A stretch of DNA of 64,000 bases from Halalkalicoccus sp. NIPERK01 (GCF_030287405.1 NZ_JASVVV010000001.1:310001-374000), one strand, 5' to 3'; shown: positions 14,910-24,262, numbered from the stretch's first letter. Made by a program: numbers and translations. Notes: generated by a model from the letters alone, not told the origin.

Positions 14910-15968
14910 TCAGTCGTCCGCGGCCGCGCCCTCGCCGTACTGGTCGGCCAGCCCGAACTGCTCGCTGACCCCGTCGTCGCGGAGGATCTCCTTCTGGCGC
15001 TCGATGTCGATGTCGTAGAGGCGGGCGGCGTTCTCGCCCATGATCTTCTTCTTGACCTCGAGATCGAGTTCGACGCCGTACTCGTCGCGCTGTTCGGGCG
15101 TCATCTCGGCCTCCATGACCGCCTCGATCAGCCACTCTGGCTCCCAGAGCGCGTAGTCGCTGCCGAAGAGGATCCGGTCCTCGCCGAGCCAGTAGAGCAG
15201 TTCGCCCATGATCTCTCCGAACTTCCGCGGCCTGCTTTTGGCGAGGGGAGCGGCGACCGCCAGCCCGCCGTAGACGTTCGGCTCCTGGGCGGCGATCCAG
15301 CAGAAGTCGTCGAGGCGGGGGAGGCCGACGTGCTCGACGACGAAGTTGAGTTCCGGGAAGGAGGTGGCCGCGTCGTCGACGTCCGCCACGTCGAAGGCGT
15401 CGCGGTTCAGCGGCCTGATCGTCGGCCCCTTGTGCGGGTGGACGTTCCTGATCCCGAGTTCGACGCACTTCTCGAGGTACTCGAACGCCTCGTCGGAGTC
15501 GAGTCGCCACCCCTTCGAGTCGCCGCGCCACTCGGCGGTGTAGACCTTCACGCCGTCGACGTCGTACTCCTCCTTCTGTCGTTCGAGCTCCCGAAGCCCG
15601 GCCTCGCCCTCGCGCGGGTCGAACCGGCCGTTGACGATGAACCGGGAGGGGTGCTCCTCGGCGAGTTCCGCACACCGGTCGATCGTGTTGAACCCCTCCT
15701 TGTAGAACTCGTTGAGGTACGTCGGCTGGAAGATCCCCATGTCAGCGTGGCCGTCGCCGAACACGTCCCGGACCATCCGCTCTTTGTCGTACTTGCGGTA
15801 CTCCTCTAAGCTCCACTGGCGCTCCTCGGGCGTGAACCCCGTGTGGTAGTCGTAGAAACACCGGATGAACTGCTCGCCACCCTCGTGTTTGATGTTCTCC
15901 TTGCTCGCGTCCCACCAGTGGACGTGCCCGTCGATCACGAACACGTCCTCGCCCTCGTACTGGTACAT
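14910..15968 (-). CDS. Amidohydrolase-2 family metal hydrolase (ACMSD-like)
   Basis: A 352-residue TIM-barrel amidohydrolase. Likely metal ligands are HVHWWD near residue 16 (H-x-H), a mid-protein His in NVHPHKGP, His in VVEHVGLP and Asp in LFGSDYALWEP. Members hydrolyse or decarboxylate small acids; substrate unknown here. Start ATG 15966-15968 is favoured over longer forms because a TATA-like AATTATAAT lies ~30 bases upstream on the minus strand and longer N-termini are basic and atypical. It is divergent from the alcohol dehydrogenase with a 109-bp shared promoter region. Confidence 0.83.
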   Translation of the reverse strand: MYQYEGEDVFVIDGHVHWWDASKENIKHEGGEQFIRCFYDYHTGFTPEERQWSLEEYRKYDKERMVRDVFGDGHADMGIFQPTYLNEFYKEGFNTIDRCAELAEEHPSRFIVNGRFDPREGEAGLRELERQKEEYDVDGVKVYTAEWRGDSKGWRLDSDEAFEYLEKCVELGIRNVHPHKGPTIRPLNRDAFDVADVDDAATSFPELNFVVEHVGLPRLDDFCWIAAQEPNVYGGLAVAAPLAKSRPRKFGEIMGELLYWLGEDRILFGSDYALWEPEWLIEAVMEAEMTPEQRDEYGVELDLEVKKKIMGENAARLYDIDIERQKEILRDDGVSEQFGLADQYGEGAAADD

Positions 15969-16077
15969 TTCGTGGGAAGCTACGCCCCGATTGTAATTAT
16001 AATTTCGTACATCGATCAGTCCTCCCCGTCTCCTACACAATCTTTTTGGCGGTATCCGTCGTCTACCGAGCCGTATT
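15969..16077. promoter_or_regulatory. Divergent promoter region, amidohydrolase / alcohol dehydrogenase
   Basis: The minus-strand TATA-like element AATTATAA is centred near 15998, 30 bases from the amidohydrolase ATG. On the plus strand ATCTTTTTGG near 16040-16049 lies 30-35 bases before the dehydrogenase ATG. The compact divergent layout suggests joint control. Confidence 0.5.
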
Positions 16078-17115
16078 ATGGACGCCGCGAGACTCCACGA
16101 GTACACCGAGGAGATGGGCGAGGCGCTCTCGATCGACGAGGTGGATCGGCCCTCCCCGTCGAGGTCGGATCACGTCGTCATCGAGGTCGAGGGGGCGGGA
16201 TGGTGTCAGACGGACAACCACATCATCGAGGGGATGTGGACCGACTACGTCGAACAGGACCTCCCGATGACGCTGGGCCACGAGAACGCCGGGGAGGTGG
16301 TAGAGATCGGCGACGAGGTCTCGACCGTGGAGGTCGGCGACAAGGTGATCTGTCACCCGCTGATGACCTGCGGGCAGTGTCGCGCCTGTCGGCTCGGCGA
16401 GGACATGCACTGCGAGAACGGACAGTTCCCGGGGTTGAACACGGACGGCGGGTTCGCCGAGTACCTGCTGACCTCCGAGCGCTCGACCATCAAACTCGAT
16501 TCGGTGGACCCGGTCGAGATCGCCCCCCACGCCGACGCCGGCATCACCGCCTACCACGCCGCGCGGAAGGCGGTGCCCCACCTCCATCCGGGGAGCCACG
16601 CGGTCGTGATCGGGATCGGCGGACTCGGCCACATCGGGCTGCAGGCGCTCGAGGCGATGAGCGCCACGACCACCATCGCCGTCGACATCAAGGACGAGGC
16701 GCTCTCGCTCGCCGATCGTCTGGGCGCGGACCACACGGTCAACTCCAGCGAGGAGGACGTCGCGGAGGCGGTCGAGGCGATCACCGACGGCGCGGGCGCC
16801 GAACAGGTGCTCGACTTCGTCGGGGCCGACGAGACGACCGCGCTCGCACCCGAGGTCGTCGCGCCGGGCGGCGACCACCACATCATCGGCTACGGCGGGC
16901 ACATCCACGAGCCCTCGCAGGCGCTGGTCAACGGCGAGTTCTCGTTCGTCGGCAACATCGTCGGGAAGTACACCGAGCTTCAGGAACTCGTCGCGCTGGT
17001 CGAGGGTGGCGAGATGCACCTCGAGACGTCCCAGTATCCCCTGGAGGAGATCAACGACGTGGCCGAGGCGCTCGAACACAACGAGATCGAGGGCCGGGCC
17101 GTGATCGTCCCCTAA
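16078..17115 (+). CDS. Zinc-dependent alcohol dehydrogenase (MDR family)
   Basis: A 345-residue medium-chain dehydrogenase. Catalytic zinc ligands are Cys43 (GWCQTD), His68 and Glu69 (GHEN); structural zinc ligands are Cys98, 101, 104 and 112. The Rossmann motif is GIGGLGHIG near 179-187, and Asp203 in AVDIK favours NAD over NADP. It interconverts an alcohol and an aldehyde or ketone. Divergence from the amidohydrolase/DUF59 pair suggests one pathway, possibly for short alcohols or ketones (inference by analogy with actinobacterial loci). Confidence 0.9.
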   Translation: MDAARLHEYTEEMGEALSIDEVDRPSPSRSDHVVIEVEGAGWCQTDNHIIEGMWTDYVEQDLPMTLGHENAGEVVEIGDEVSTVEVGDKVICHPLMTCGQCRACRLGEDMHCENGQFPGLNTDGGFAEYLLTSERSTIKLDSVDPVEIAPHADAGITAYHAARKAVPHLHPGSHAVVIGIGGLGHIGLQALEAMSATTTIAVDIKDEALSLADRLGADHTVNSSEEDVAEAVEAITDGAGAEQVLDFVGADETTALAPEVVAPGGDHHIIGYGGHIHEPSQALVNGEFSFVGNIVGKYTELQELVALVEGGEMHLETSQYPLEEINDVAEALEHNEIEGRAVIVP

Positions 17116-17152
17116 CGTAACGACCTTTTTCCGGGGGGCCGAGGGTCGGGGC

Positions 17153-18424
17153 ATGCAGGTCGATCAGGAACGGCTCCGCGAGGACATCGAACGGACCGCC
17201 GAGTTCGGACGCATCGAGAGCGAGGAGGGACGCGGGCGGACGGTTCGGGCGGCGAGCGAGGAAAACGGCGAGGCCCGCGAGTACTTCGTCGGGAGACTCG
17301 AGGACGCCGGTCTGGAGGTCAGGATCGACGCCGTCGGCAACGTCGTCGGCCGATGGGTCCCCGAGAGCGCCGATCCCGACCGCCCCCCCGTCGCCGCGGG
17401 CAGCCACCTCGACTCGGTGCCCGAGGGCGGCATCTTCGACGGTCCACTGGGGACCTACGCCGCCTTAGAAGCCGTCCGCACCATGAAGGAGGCGGGCGCA
17501 CGGCCCGAGCGCCCGATCGCCGTCGTCTGCTTCACCGAGGAGGAGGGCGGCCGGTTCGGGTCGGGGATGCTCGGTTCCTCGGTTGCCGCGGGCGATCGAA
17601 GCGTCGAGGAGGCGCTGGCACTCGAAGACGAGGAGGGAACCTCCCTGGAAGACGCGCTCGAATCGATCGGTTTCAGGGGAGAGGGACGGGTCAACGCCGC
17701 GGGTTGGGAGGCGTGGCTCGAACTCCACGTCGAGCAGTCCGAGCGACTGGAGACCGTCGGCGTCCCCGTCGGGATCGTCACCGACATCACCGGGATCACC
17801 CACTGTGACGTGACCATCGTCGGAGAGGCCAACCACGCGGGGGCCACACCCATGAACGACCGGACCGACGCGCTGGCCGCGGCCAGCGAGTTCGTCCTCG
17901 ACGTCGAGCGCGCAGCACGGGAGGTGGTCGCGAGCGAGAGCGAGACGGCGGTCGGCACCGTGGGAAGCCTCTCCGTAGAGCCGAACGCGACCAACGTCGT
18001 CCCCGGCCGCGTGGAGTGCGGCGTCGACATCCGCGACGTCGAGTACGACTCGATGAACGAACTCGTGAAACGAGCGCGATCCAGCCTCGCGCGCCTCGAG
18101 GCCGATCGGGGGGTCGAAACCTCGCTCGAACGGGAGTTCGACGTCGAACCCGTCCCGATGGCCGAACGCTGTCGGACGGCCGCCCGCGAGGCCGGCGAGG
18201 CGGCCGGGATCGCGACGATGGCGATGCACTCGGGGGCGGCCCACGACACGATGCAGGTCGCGCGCGTGACCGACGCCGGCCTGCTCTTTGCGCCCTCGCG
18301 GGGCGGCTACTCCCACACGCCGAAGGAGTGGACCGACTGGGCCGACTGTGCGACCGCGACGCAGGTGCTCGCGGGCGGAATGGCGCGGCTCGCGGGGACG
18401 ACGATTTCGGAGGAGACTCGCTAG
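17153..18424 (+). CDS. M20-family N-carbamoyl-amino-acid / allantoate-type amidohydrolase
   Basis: A 423-residue zinc amidohydrolase of the hydantoinase/carbamoylase family. Motifs are GSHLDSVPEGGIFDGPLG (His/Asp metal ligands), FTEEEGGRFGSGMLGS (Glu pair), ELHVEQ, NHAGATPMNDRTDA (dimerisation/substrate) and MHSGAAHDTM near the C-terminus (last His ligand). It likely hydrolyses an N-carbamoyl or ureido compound. The annotation cannot separate carbamoylase from allantoate amidohydrolase. It follows the dehydrogenase by 37 nt with a CCTTTTTCC patch between. Confidence 0.85.
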   Translation: MQVDQERLREDIERTAEFGRIESEEGRGRTVRAASEENGEAREYFVGRLEDAGLEVRIDAVGNVVGRWVPESADPDRPPVAAGSHLDSVPEGGIFDGPLGTYAALEAVRTMKEAGARPERPIAVVCFTEEEGGRFGSGMLGSSVAAGDRSVEEALALEDEEGTSLEDALESIGFRGEGRVNAAGWEAWLELHVEQSERLETVGVPVGIVTDITGITHCDVTIVGEANHAGATPMNDRTDALAAASEFVLDVERAAREVVASESETAVGTVGSLSVEPNATNVVPGRVECGVDIRDVEYDSMNELVKRARSSLARLEADRGVETSLEREFDVEPVPMAERCRTAAREAGEAAGIATMAMHSGAAHDTMQVARVTDAGLLFAPSRGGYSHTPKEWTDWADCATATQVLAGGMARLAGTTISEETR

Positions 18425-18435
18425 TTCCGGCCGAG

Positions 18436-19416
18436 CTACCCGGCGAGATCGAACGGCCACCGGCCGTGGTCCCTGATCGCGACGTGGACCTGTGCGATGA
18501 TCCCCAGCAACGGGAGTTCGAGCAGCGGGCCGATGACCAGCGCCAGCGGAATGAGTGGTTCGTTCGGGAACGCGACGACGGCAATCGCCAGCGCCGTCGG
18601 GGAGTTACGCGAGAGGATCGTGTTGTTGAAGCAGACCATCTCCCGGTAGGAAAAGGACAGCACGCTGCCGACGCCGAACCCGACACCGAGGTTGATCGCA
18701 TAGAAGGCGATGACCGGGATCGCGAGCAGGGCCAGCAGTTCCGGGTTCTCGAGGATCACTTCGCCCTGTGAGGCGAACATCGCGCCGATGGCGAGGCTCA
18801 GAAAGACGATCTGGAGCGGACTCAGCTTCGGGAGAAACCTGTGAGTAAACCACCGTTCTCCCTTTATCCGGGTCAGTCCCCAGCGGGCGATCCCGCCGAG
18901 GACGAGCGGGACGACGAGCACGAGCACCACGCTTTCGAGCAGGACGCCCAGCGGCAGGTCGACCAGCGCGCCCGCAAACACGTACAGATACACCGGGAGC
19001 AGAACCAACTGAAGGACGAGATTGTAGGGAAGGATCGAGGTCGCAAGCGGGACGTCCCCGTCGGCGATGTCGGTGAAAATGAGGTACCAGTCGGTACACG
19101 GCGTGACCATCAGCATGATCAGCCCGACCCAGAGCGCGGGATGATCCCGGAGGAAGACCGCGCCGAGGAACACCGCCAGTAGCGGACTCCAGACGAAGTT
19201 AATCAGGAGGCTCGACCCGACGACCCGACGGTTTCCGAACGAATCACGGAGGCGTGAAAAGGAGATCCCGGCGAAGGCGGCAAAGAGCATGACCATTAGG
19301 AAGGGGAGGATGAGTCGGTCCGCAATGGCGGGAACGCCGGAGAGCTGTCCGAGCGCAAGCCCGCCGACGATGGCGACGAGAACGAACACTGTCTGGTACT
19401 TCTCGACGAAATCCAT
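18436..19416 (-). CDS. ACR3/SBF-type transporter, probable arsenite efflux
   Basis: A 326-residue protein with about ten transmembrane segments of the bile-acid:sodium symporter/ACR3 superfamily. The signature TPCTDWYLIF carries the conserved Cys expected for arsenite transport, and CFNNTILSRNSPTALAIA is the second discontinuous-helix region. Start ATG 19414-19416 gives MDFVEKYQTVFVLVAIVGG; earlier starts add a non-membrane Arg/Ser-rich tail. No arsR or arsenate reductase is adjacent, so the ion is uncertain. Confidence 0.78.
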   Translation of the reverse strand: MDFVEKYQTVFVLVAIVGGLALGQLSGVPAIADRLILPFLMVMLFAAFAGISFSRLRDSFGNRRVVGSSLLINFVWSPLLAVFLGAVFLRDHPALWVGLIMLMVTPCTDWYLIFTDIADGDVPLATSILPYNLVLQLVLLPVYLYVFAGALVDLPLGVLLESVVLVLVVPLVLGGIARWGLTRIKGERWFTHRFLPKLSPLQIVFLSLAIGAMFASQGEVILENPELLALLAIPVIAFYAINLGVGFGVGSVLSFSYREMVCFNNTILSRNSPTALAIAVVAFPNEPLIPLALVIGPLLELPLLGIIAQVHVAIRDHGRWPFDLAG

Positions 19417-19545
19417 CCGGGCGGACGTAGTCTCCGAGCCACAGTAAGACTGTGGCTTTCCGAAGGGGCCGTCCCAAGGGGCATGTGTCGGCACAGCATT
19501 CGACCAGCGGGGTGTCTTTTTGCTCCCGGCCTCTGTAGAGCGGGT

Positions 19546-20247
19546 ATGGCACACCTCGCCGACGACGTGCTCCGGTTCGTCCGAGCGACCGGCCCACGGC
19601 CCGACGAACTATTGGAGGAGATGGACGCCTACGCCGAGGAGAACGGGTTTCCCCACGTCGGCCCCGAGGTCGGCGGTTTTCTTCAACTAACTGCCCGCCT
19701 CTCGGGCGCGCGCTCGATTTTCGAGTTCGGCTCGGGCTACGGCTATTCGGCGTACTGGTTCGCGGAGGCGTTACCTGAAAACGGCGAGATCGTCCTCACC
19801 GAGGTCGACGAGGGCGAGTTGGAGATGGCCCGCGAGTACCTCGCCCGCGGCGGGTACGACGAACTGGCGAGCTACGAACTGGGCGATGCCCTCGACACGA
19901 TCGAGCGCTACGACGGCCCGTTCGACGCCGTGTTGATCGACCACCAGAAGGAGCGCTACGTCGAGGCTCTCGAAGCCGTTCGCGGGAAACTCGCGCCCGG
20001 CGCGGTCGTGATCGCGGACAACGCGATGAGCGCGGAGGACGTGGTGGTGTTCGAGGACCTGCTCGCCCACGTCGAGGGCCAGTCCGTAGAGATGAACGAG
20101 GGGACACGCGGGATCGCCGACTACCTCGATGCCGTCCGCTCCGATCCGGCCTTCGAGACGCAGGTGCTCCCGCTGGGCGAGGGGATCGCGGTCAGTCGCT
20201 TCGAGGGGAAGGCCGACAACACTGAAGCCCTCGGGTCCCGTCGGTAG
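19546..20247 (+). CDS. O-methyltransferase, SAM-dependent
   Basis: A 233-residue class I methyltransferase of the catechol/caffeoyl-CoA O-methyltransferase type. SAM-binding motif I is FEFGSGYGYSAYWFA; the acidic residue follows in VLTEVDEGELE. The metal/substrate region is AVLIDHQKERYVEALEAVRGKL then VIADNAM. Substrate unknown. Divergent from the transporter gene. Confidence 0.85.
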   Translation: MAHLADDVLRFVRATGPRPDELLEEMDAYAEENGFPHVGPEVGGFLQLTARLSGARSIFEFGSGYGYSAYWFAEALPENGEIVLTEVDEGELEMAREYLARGGYDELASYELGDALDTIERYDGPFDAVLIDHQKERYVEALEAVRGKLAPGAVVIADNAMSAEDVVVFEDLLAHVEGQSVEMNEGTRGIADYLDAVRSDPAFETQVLPLGEGIAVSRFEGKADNTEALGSRR

Positions 20248-20252
20248 TCGGT

Positions 20253-20588
20253 ATGCCACTGAGCGAGGCGGACTGGGAGGCGGCACGGCCCGAGACGGAT
20301 CTCCTCACGGTGATCGAGGGGACGCTCAGAGAGAGCGCACCCGAGGCGCTGCGCGTGGACGACTTCCTCCGGGACGCCGGCGACACCGATCCCACGGAGG
20401 AGGGGTTGCTGAAGGCGGTCACCGGCGCCGTGCGCTGGCAGTTCTCCCGCGAACGCTCGAAGGCGGTCGTCGAGGCCTCCCTCGAACGACTGGTCCACGA
20501 GGGGCGGGCCGAGAAACGCGCCTTCGAGGCCGACGGCGAGATCGTCATCTACTATCGGATCGTCGCTTCCGGCGACCGTCAGCGGTGA
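20253..20588 (+). CDS. Conserved haloarchaeal protein, possible winged helix
   Basis: A 111-residue protein beginning 5 nt after the methyltransferase stop, so in one transcript. It has helical N-terminal segments and a C-terminal KAVVEASLERLVHEGRAEKRAFEADGEIVIYYRIV, which reads like the last helix and beta-wing of a winged-helix fold. No named family recognised. Confidence 0.65.
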   Translation: MPLSEADWEAARPETDLLTVIEGTLRESAPEALRVDDFLRDAGDTDPTEEGLLKAVTGAVRWQFSRERSKAVVEASLERLVHEGRAEKRAFEADGEIVIYYRIVASGDRQR

Positions 20589-20707
20589 TCCCCGCCATCG
20601 GACCCGACTGCCGAACGCCGTATCGCGCTCCGGAAAACAAACGATAAACTGTTTTTCGGTTATCACAGTTCCACGAGGTATTTGTCCCCCGGATCCGATG
20701 ACGGGGT

Positions 20708-21853
20708 ATGGAACTGCTCACCGAGGACGTCGTCCCCGAGTACGCTCGCGAGGTGAAGGCGGAGGCTCGTGACTTCGCCGAAGAACACATCGCCCCGAAC
20801 GCTGAGGAGTGTTTCCGGGAGGGCGAGTATCCGTGGGAGATCCTCGAGGCCGGACAGGAGGCGGGGCTGGTCGCCCAGGACATCCCCGAGGAACTCGGCG
20901 GGCGCGGCCTCGATCTCGTCGAGATGCTCGCCATCGCCGAGGAGTTTTACCGAGCGGACGCCGGTATCGCACTGACCCTCCAACTGGCGAGTTTCGGCGC
21001 GGAGATGGTCTACGAGTACGGGAGCGAAGAGCAGAGAGAGGAGTACCTCCGACCCGTCGCCGCGGGCGATCAGATCACCGGGCTGGCGGTCTCGGAACCC
21101 GACACGGGAAGCGATCTCGCGGGGATGACCACGACTGCAGAAAAGGACGGCGACGAGTACGTCATCAACGGCGAGAAGTACTGGATCGGCAACGGCGTCG
21201 AGGCCGACTGGATCACCGCCTTCGTCCGGACCAGCGAGGAGAACGACCGCTACTCGAACCACTCGCTGATCATCGTCCCCACCGACGCCGAGGGCTACGA
21301 GGCCGAACACATCCCCGAGAAGATGGGGATGCGCGCCTCGAAACAGGCCCACATCACCTTCGAGGACGTCCGCGTCCCCGAGGAAAACCTCGTGGGCTAC
21401 GAGAACGGCGGCTTCTTCATGCTCGCCGATTTCTTCAACCACGGTCGGGTCGTCGTCGGCGGCCACGGACTGGGGATGGCCGCCGCGGCCATCGAGGAGG
21501 CCTGGGAGTTCGTCCACGAACGCGAGGCGTTCGGCCGGAACGTAAACGAGTTCCAGGCCGTCCAGCACGGGCTGGCGGACATGCGCATGGAGTTCGAGGC
21601 CGCGCGCGCGCTCAACTACCGGGCGGCGAAGAAGGTCCGCGACGGCGAGAACGCCGGGCTGTGGGCGGCGATGGCCAAGACCAAGTCGACGGAGACGGCG
21701 ACGATGTGTGCCGAGAAGGGGATGCAGTTCCACGGCGGGCGCTCGATCCTGGCCGACCGGCGGATCGCCCGCGTCTACCGCGACGTGCGCATCCCGGTCA
21801 TCTACGAGGGCGCCAACGAGATCCAGCGCAACCTGATCTACCGCCAGAGCTAG
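20708..21853 (+). CDS. Acyl-CoA dehydrogenase
   Basis: A 381-residue FAD enzyme of beta-oxidation. It shows AVSEPDTGSDLAG and YVINGEKYWIGNG for flavin/substrate binding, MGMRASKQAHITFEDVRVPEENL, and the C-terminal VIYEGANEIQRNLIYR, where Glu367 is the expected catalytic base. Length is normal. Its stop shares a CTAG tetranucleotide with the stop of the convergent response-regulator gene. Confidence 0.92.
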   Translation: MELLTEDVVPEYAREVKAEARDFAEEHIAPNAEECFREGEYPWEILEAGQEAGLVAQDIPEELGGRGLDLVEMLAIAEEFYRADAGIALTLQLASFGAEMVYEYGSEEQREEYLRPVAAGDQITGLAVSEPDTGSDLAGMTTTAEKDGDEYVINGEKYWIGNGVEADWITAFVRTSEENDRYSNHSLIIVPTDAEGYEAEHIPEKMGMRASKQAHITFEDVRVPEENLVGYENGGFFMLADFFNHGRVVVGGHGLGMAAAAIEEAWEFVHEREAFGRNVNEFQAVQHGLADMRMEFEAARALNYRAAKKVRDGENAGLWAAMAKTKSTETATMCAEKGMQFHGGRSILADRRIARVYRDVRIPVIYEGANEIQRNLIYRQS

Positions 21854-22431
21854 CCCTCTAGATCGCGGAAGGCGGCGGCGAAGTCCTCGTGGGTCCGGAG
21901 GTCGCCGACCGTCTCGTCGACGGAGTCCCTGAGCGCCGTCAGTCGGCGTTCGAGTTCGCGGAACTCCTCGTTTCCGTGGAGTTCCTCGCAGGACTTCTCG
22001 GTCTCGAGGACCGCGCGTTTCGAGGCGAGGCTGTAGTACTCGCGCATGATCTCGTCGTACTGGCTGCGGCGATAGACGCGTTCGACCGTCCCCGTGAGTT
22101 CGTCGTTCGAGACGGGTTTCACCAGGTAGTCGTCGAAGCCCATCTCGATGATGTCGAAATCGGGGTCGACCGCCGTGGCCATGATCACGCGGGGGTCGTA
22201 CCCCTGGTCGTGGATCGCGTCGAGGACCTCGTCGCCGGACATCCCGGGCATCCGGCGGTCGAGCACCACGACCTCGACCGCCTCGTCCATTCGCGAGAGC
22301 GCCTCCTCGCCGTCGTGGGCGATCCGGACGTCCCACTCGTCGTCGAGCCAGGTCGCGAACAGCTCCGCGAGCTGGGGCTCGTCGTCGACGACGAGCACGA
22401 CCGGAGCGTTCCCCGCGGCATCGGTTGACAT
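21850..22431 (-). CDS. HalX-type response regulator
   Basis: A 193-residue protein. The receiver domain (about 10-125) has acidic pocket DDE at 16-18, phospho-acceptor Asp58 (VVVLDRRMPG) and Lys in YLVKPVSN. The C-terminal helical region (RRSQYDEIMREYYSLASKRAVLETEKS..) is the HalX domain found in haloarchaeal regulators, without a DNA-binding domain. The cognate histidine kinase is not in the window. Confidence 0.9.
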   Translation of the reverse strand: MSTDAAGNAPVVLVVDDEPQLAELFATWLDDEWDVRIAHDGEEALSRMDEAVEVVVLDRRMPGMSGDEVLDAIHDQGYDPRVIMATAVDPDFDIIEMGFDDYLVKPVSNDELTGTVERVYRRSQYDEIMREYYSLASKRAVLETEKSCEELHGNEEFRELERRLTALRDSVDETVGDLRTHEDFAAAFRDLEG

Positions 22432-22560
22432 TTCCTAATTGCGGTATGCCCTCCCATAGATATAAGTTCGACGGATGCGCTCGTTTTCCGCTTCGATGCT
22501 GGGGCCCGCGTGCTCGCCGGAAGCGGACGGTCCCGTCGTCCGTCCGCCTCGACGGCCGCG

Positions 22561-22806
22561 TCAGCCGATCAGCGGCACGTCTCCCCGGTCGACGGGTACG
22601 TCCTCCCAGTCCGGCAGGTCCTCCCGTTCGGGGAGTTCGTCCCAGTCGGGGAGATCGCCGCCCTCCGGAAGGCCGCCGGGGTCGGGGAGGTCCGGAAGCG
22701 CCTCTATCGGCGGCACCCCGATCGTGATGAGGACCCCGACGACGAACAGTGCGAGTCCGACGAACATGAGGACGCGCTGTATCGTCGTCCGGCCGTAGCG
22801 ACCCAT
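22561..22806 (-). CDS. Small membrane protein with Pro/Asp/Trp repeats
   Basis: An 81-residue protein: one transmembrane helix (about residues 11-32) followed by a low-complexity external tail of short near-repeats (DLPDPGGLPEGG, DLPDWDELPERE, DLPDWEDVP). Period is about 9-12 residues with conserved Leu-Pro-Asp. No known family. Amino-acid use (acidic, Lys-free) supports real coding on this strand rather than the basic frames opposite. Confidence 0.6.
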   Translation of the reverse strand: MGRYGRTTIQRVLMFVGLALFVVGVLITIGVPPIEALPDLPDPGGLPEGGDLPDWDELPEREDLPDWEDVPVDRGDVPLIG

Positions 22807-22981
22807 ACGTTACTCCGAGTGGAGGGGAGAGGGAGGTAAAAACGTAGCCACCATCCTGATAGTTGACATTACCATACCGTCGGTCATACCTCCGGCCATC
22901 GCCGGTGGCAACGACGGGGAGTAGCTGCGCTGGCGAGAGTGACTCGTGCCACCGACGGTCATACTCCTGTGACCGACAGCA

Positions 22982-24262
22982 TCAGTCGTCGGCGTCCGCA
23001 CCGGCGTCCTCGACGACGCGCGGCGAGTCGAACCGGTCGATAACGGCGAGCAGGCCCGCCGAGAGGGCCGCGCCGGTCAGCGCGAACGCCGCGAGGATCG
23101 CGAAGAAGGTCGCGAGCGGGAACGAATCGAGGAGGAAACCCCCGATCGCGATCGAGGCCGACCCGAGGCCGAACTCCCCGAGGTAGGTGTAGCCGTACGA
23201 GAGCCCGCGGGTGTTCGCCGGCGTGTGGACCGCGACGGCGTCCTGGTAGAACGGCTGGATGGCGAAGAGGAAGAAACCCAACAGACCGCACAGCACGAGC
23301 AGCGGGGCCATTCCCATCCCGGTCACGGGGATGAACGCCAGCGCGAGGACCGTGAGGACGGCGAACATCCCGAGCAGGCCACGCCCGGGGGCCATGCGGT
23401 CGGTCAGCTTCCCGCCCGCGTACTGGCCGACGATGCCCACGACGAGGAAGCCGACGTAGATGTAGCGCGAGGGCTCGATCCCCTCGAGGTCGGGGCCGGC
23501 GACGAATCCTTCGAGCGCGGGCAGTCCCTGGAGGATCTCGGGCAGGTAGGTGAGCATCCCCCGGTAGAACAGCCCCTCGAAGGTGACGATCACGAAGACG
23601 ATGGCGAAGGCGCTCGCAAACAGCGTCCGGGAGTTCGTGAGGAGGTCCGCAACCGAGAGGGCTTTGTCACTAGCTTCGGAGGCGTCCATCTCCTCGACCG
23701 CGCCCGTGGGGTCGAAATCGGCCGAGAGACCGTAGGCGACCGCGAGCAGGCCGGGGATCGCGAGCAGGGCGGCGACCAGTTGCCACGGGAAGAAGATCAG
23801 CAGGGTCGCGGCGACGAACGGGCCGAGCGCGATCCCGACGTTGCCGGCGATGCCGTGGTAGGCGAAGACGGTGCCGCGTTCCTCGACGCCCGTGCTGATC
23901 AACGAGAGGCCCGCGGGGTGATAGACGCTCGCGGCGGCCCCCCAGCAGACGAGGCCGACGGCGACGACGTAGATGCCGTTCGCGAGCGCGAGGACCAGGA
24001 AGGCGAGGCTCATGCCGCCGAGACAGAGCAGGACCAACCGTTTTGGACCGTACTTGTCGGCGAGGATGCCGCCGGGAAGCGCCCCGATCCCGAAGGGGGC
24101 GTAGCCAAGCGCGACGATCAGTCCCAGGAGGGTGACCGAGACGTCGAACTCCGCGAGCCACACCACCAGAAAGATGGGGATCGAGGTCTCGAACCAGTGG
24201 ACCAGCGAGTGGCCCGCCATCGTGAAGCCGGCGATCGATCGGTCGTTCGAATCCAGAGCCAT
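22982..24262 (-). CDS. Major facilitator superfamily transporter
   Basis: A 426-residue protein with about twelve hydrophobic helices and a central acidic loop (about 205-225). The MFS signature region reads GGILADKYGPKRLVLLCLGGMS between helices 2 and 3. Substrate unknown. The region 22807-22981 behind its stop contains two direct copies of ACCGWCGGTCATACYYC about 75 bp apart. Confidence 0.87.
   Translation of the reverse strand: MALDSNDRSIAGFTMAGHSLVHWFETSIPIFLVVWLAEFDVSVTLLGLIVALGYAPFGIGALPGGILADKYGPKRLVLLCLGGMSLAFLVLALANGIYVVAVGLVCWGAAASVYHPAGLSLISTGVEERGTVFAYHGIAGNVGIALGPFVAATLLIFFPWQLVAALLAIPGLLAVAYGLSADFDPTGAVEEMDASEASDKALSVADLLTNSRTLFASAFAIVFVIVTFEGLFYRGMLTYLPEILQGLPALEGFVAGPDLEGIEPSRYIYVGFLVVGIVGQYAGGKLTDRMAPGRGLLGMFAVLTVLALAFIPVTGMGMAPLLVLCGLLGFFLFAIQPFYQDAVAVHTPANTRGLSYGYTYLGEFGLGSASIAIGGFLLDSFPLATFFAILAAFALTGAALSAGLLAVIDRFDSPRVVEDAGADADD

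Noticed and set aside
18436-19416. Annotation as a bile-acid:sodium symporter
   Set aside because: The TPCTDWYLIF motif with its conserved Cys fits ACR3-type arsenite carriers better, though the ion remains unproven.
22876-22968. Two direct copies of ACCGWCGGTCATACYYC about 75 bp apart, possible CRISPR-like or operator repeats
   Set aside because: Only two short copies, no array; one may be a chance match. Mentioned under the MFS gene only.
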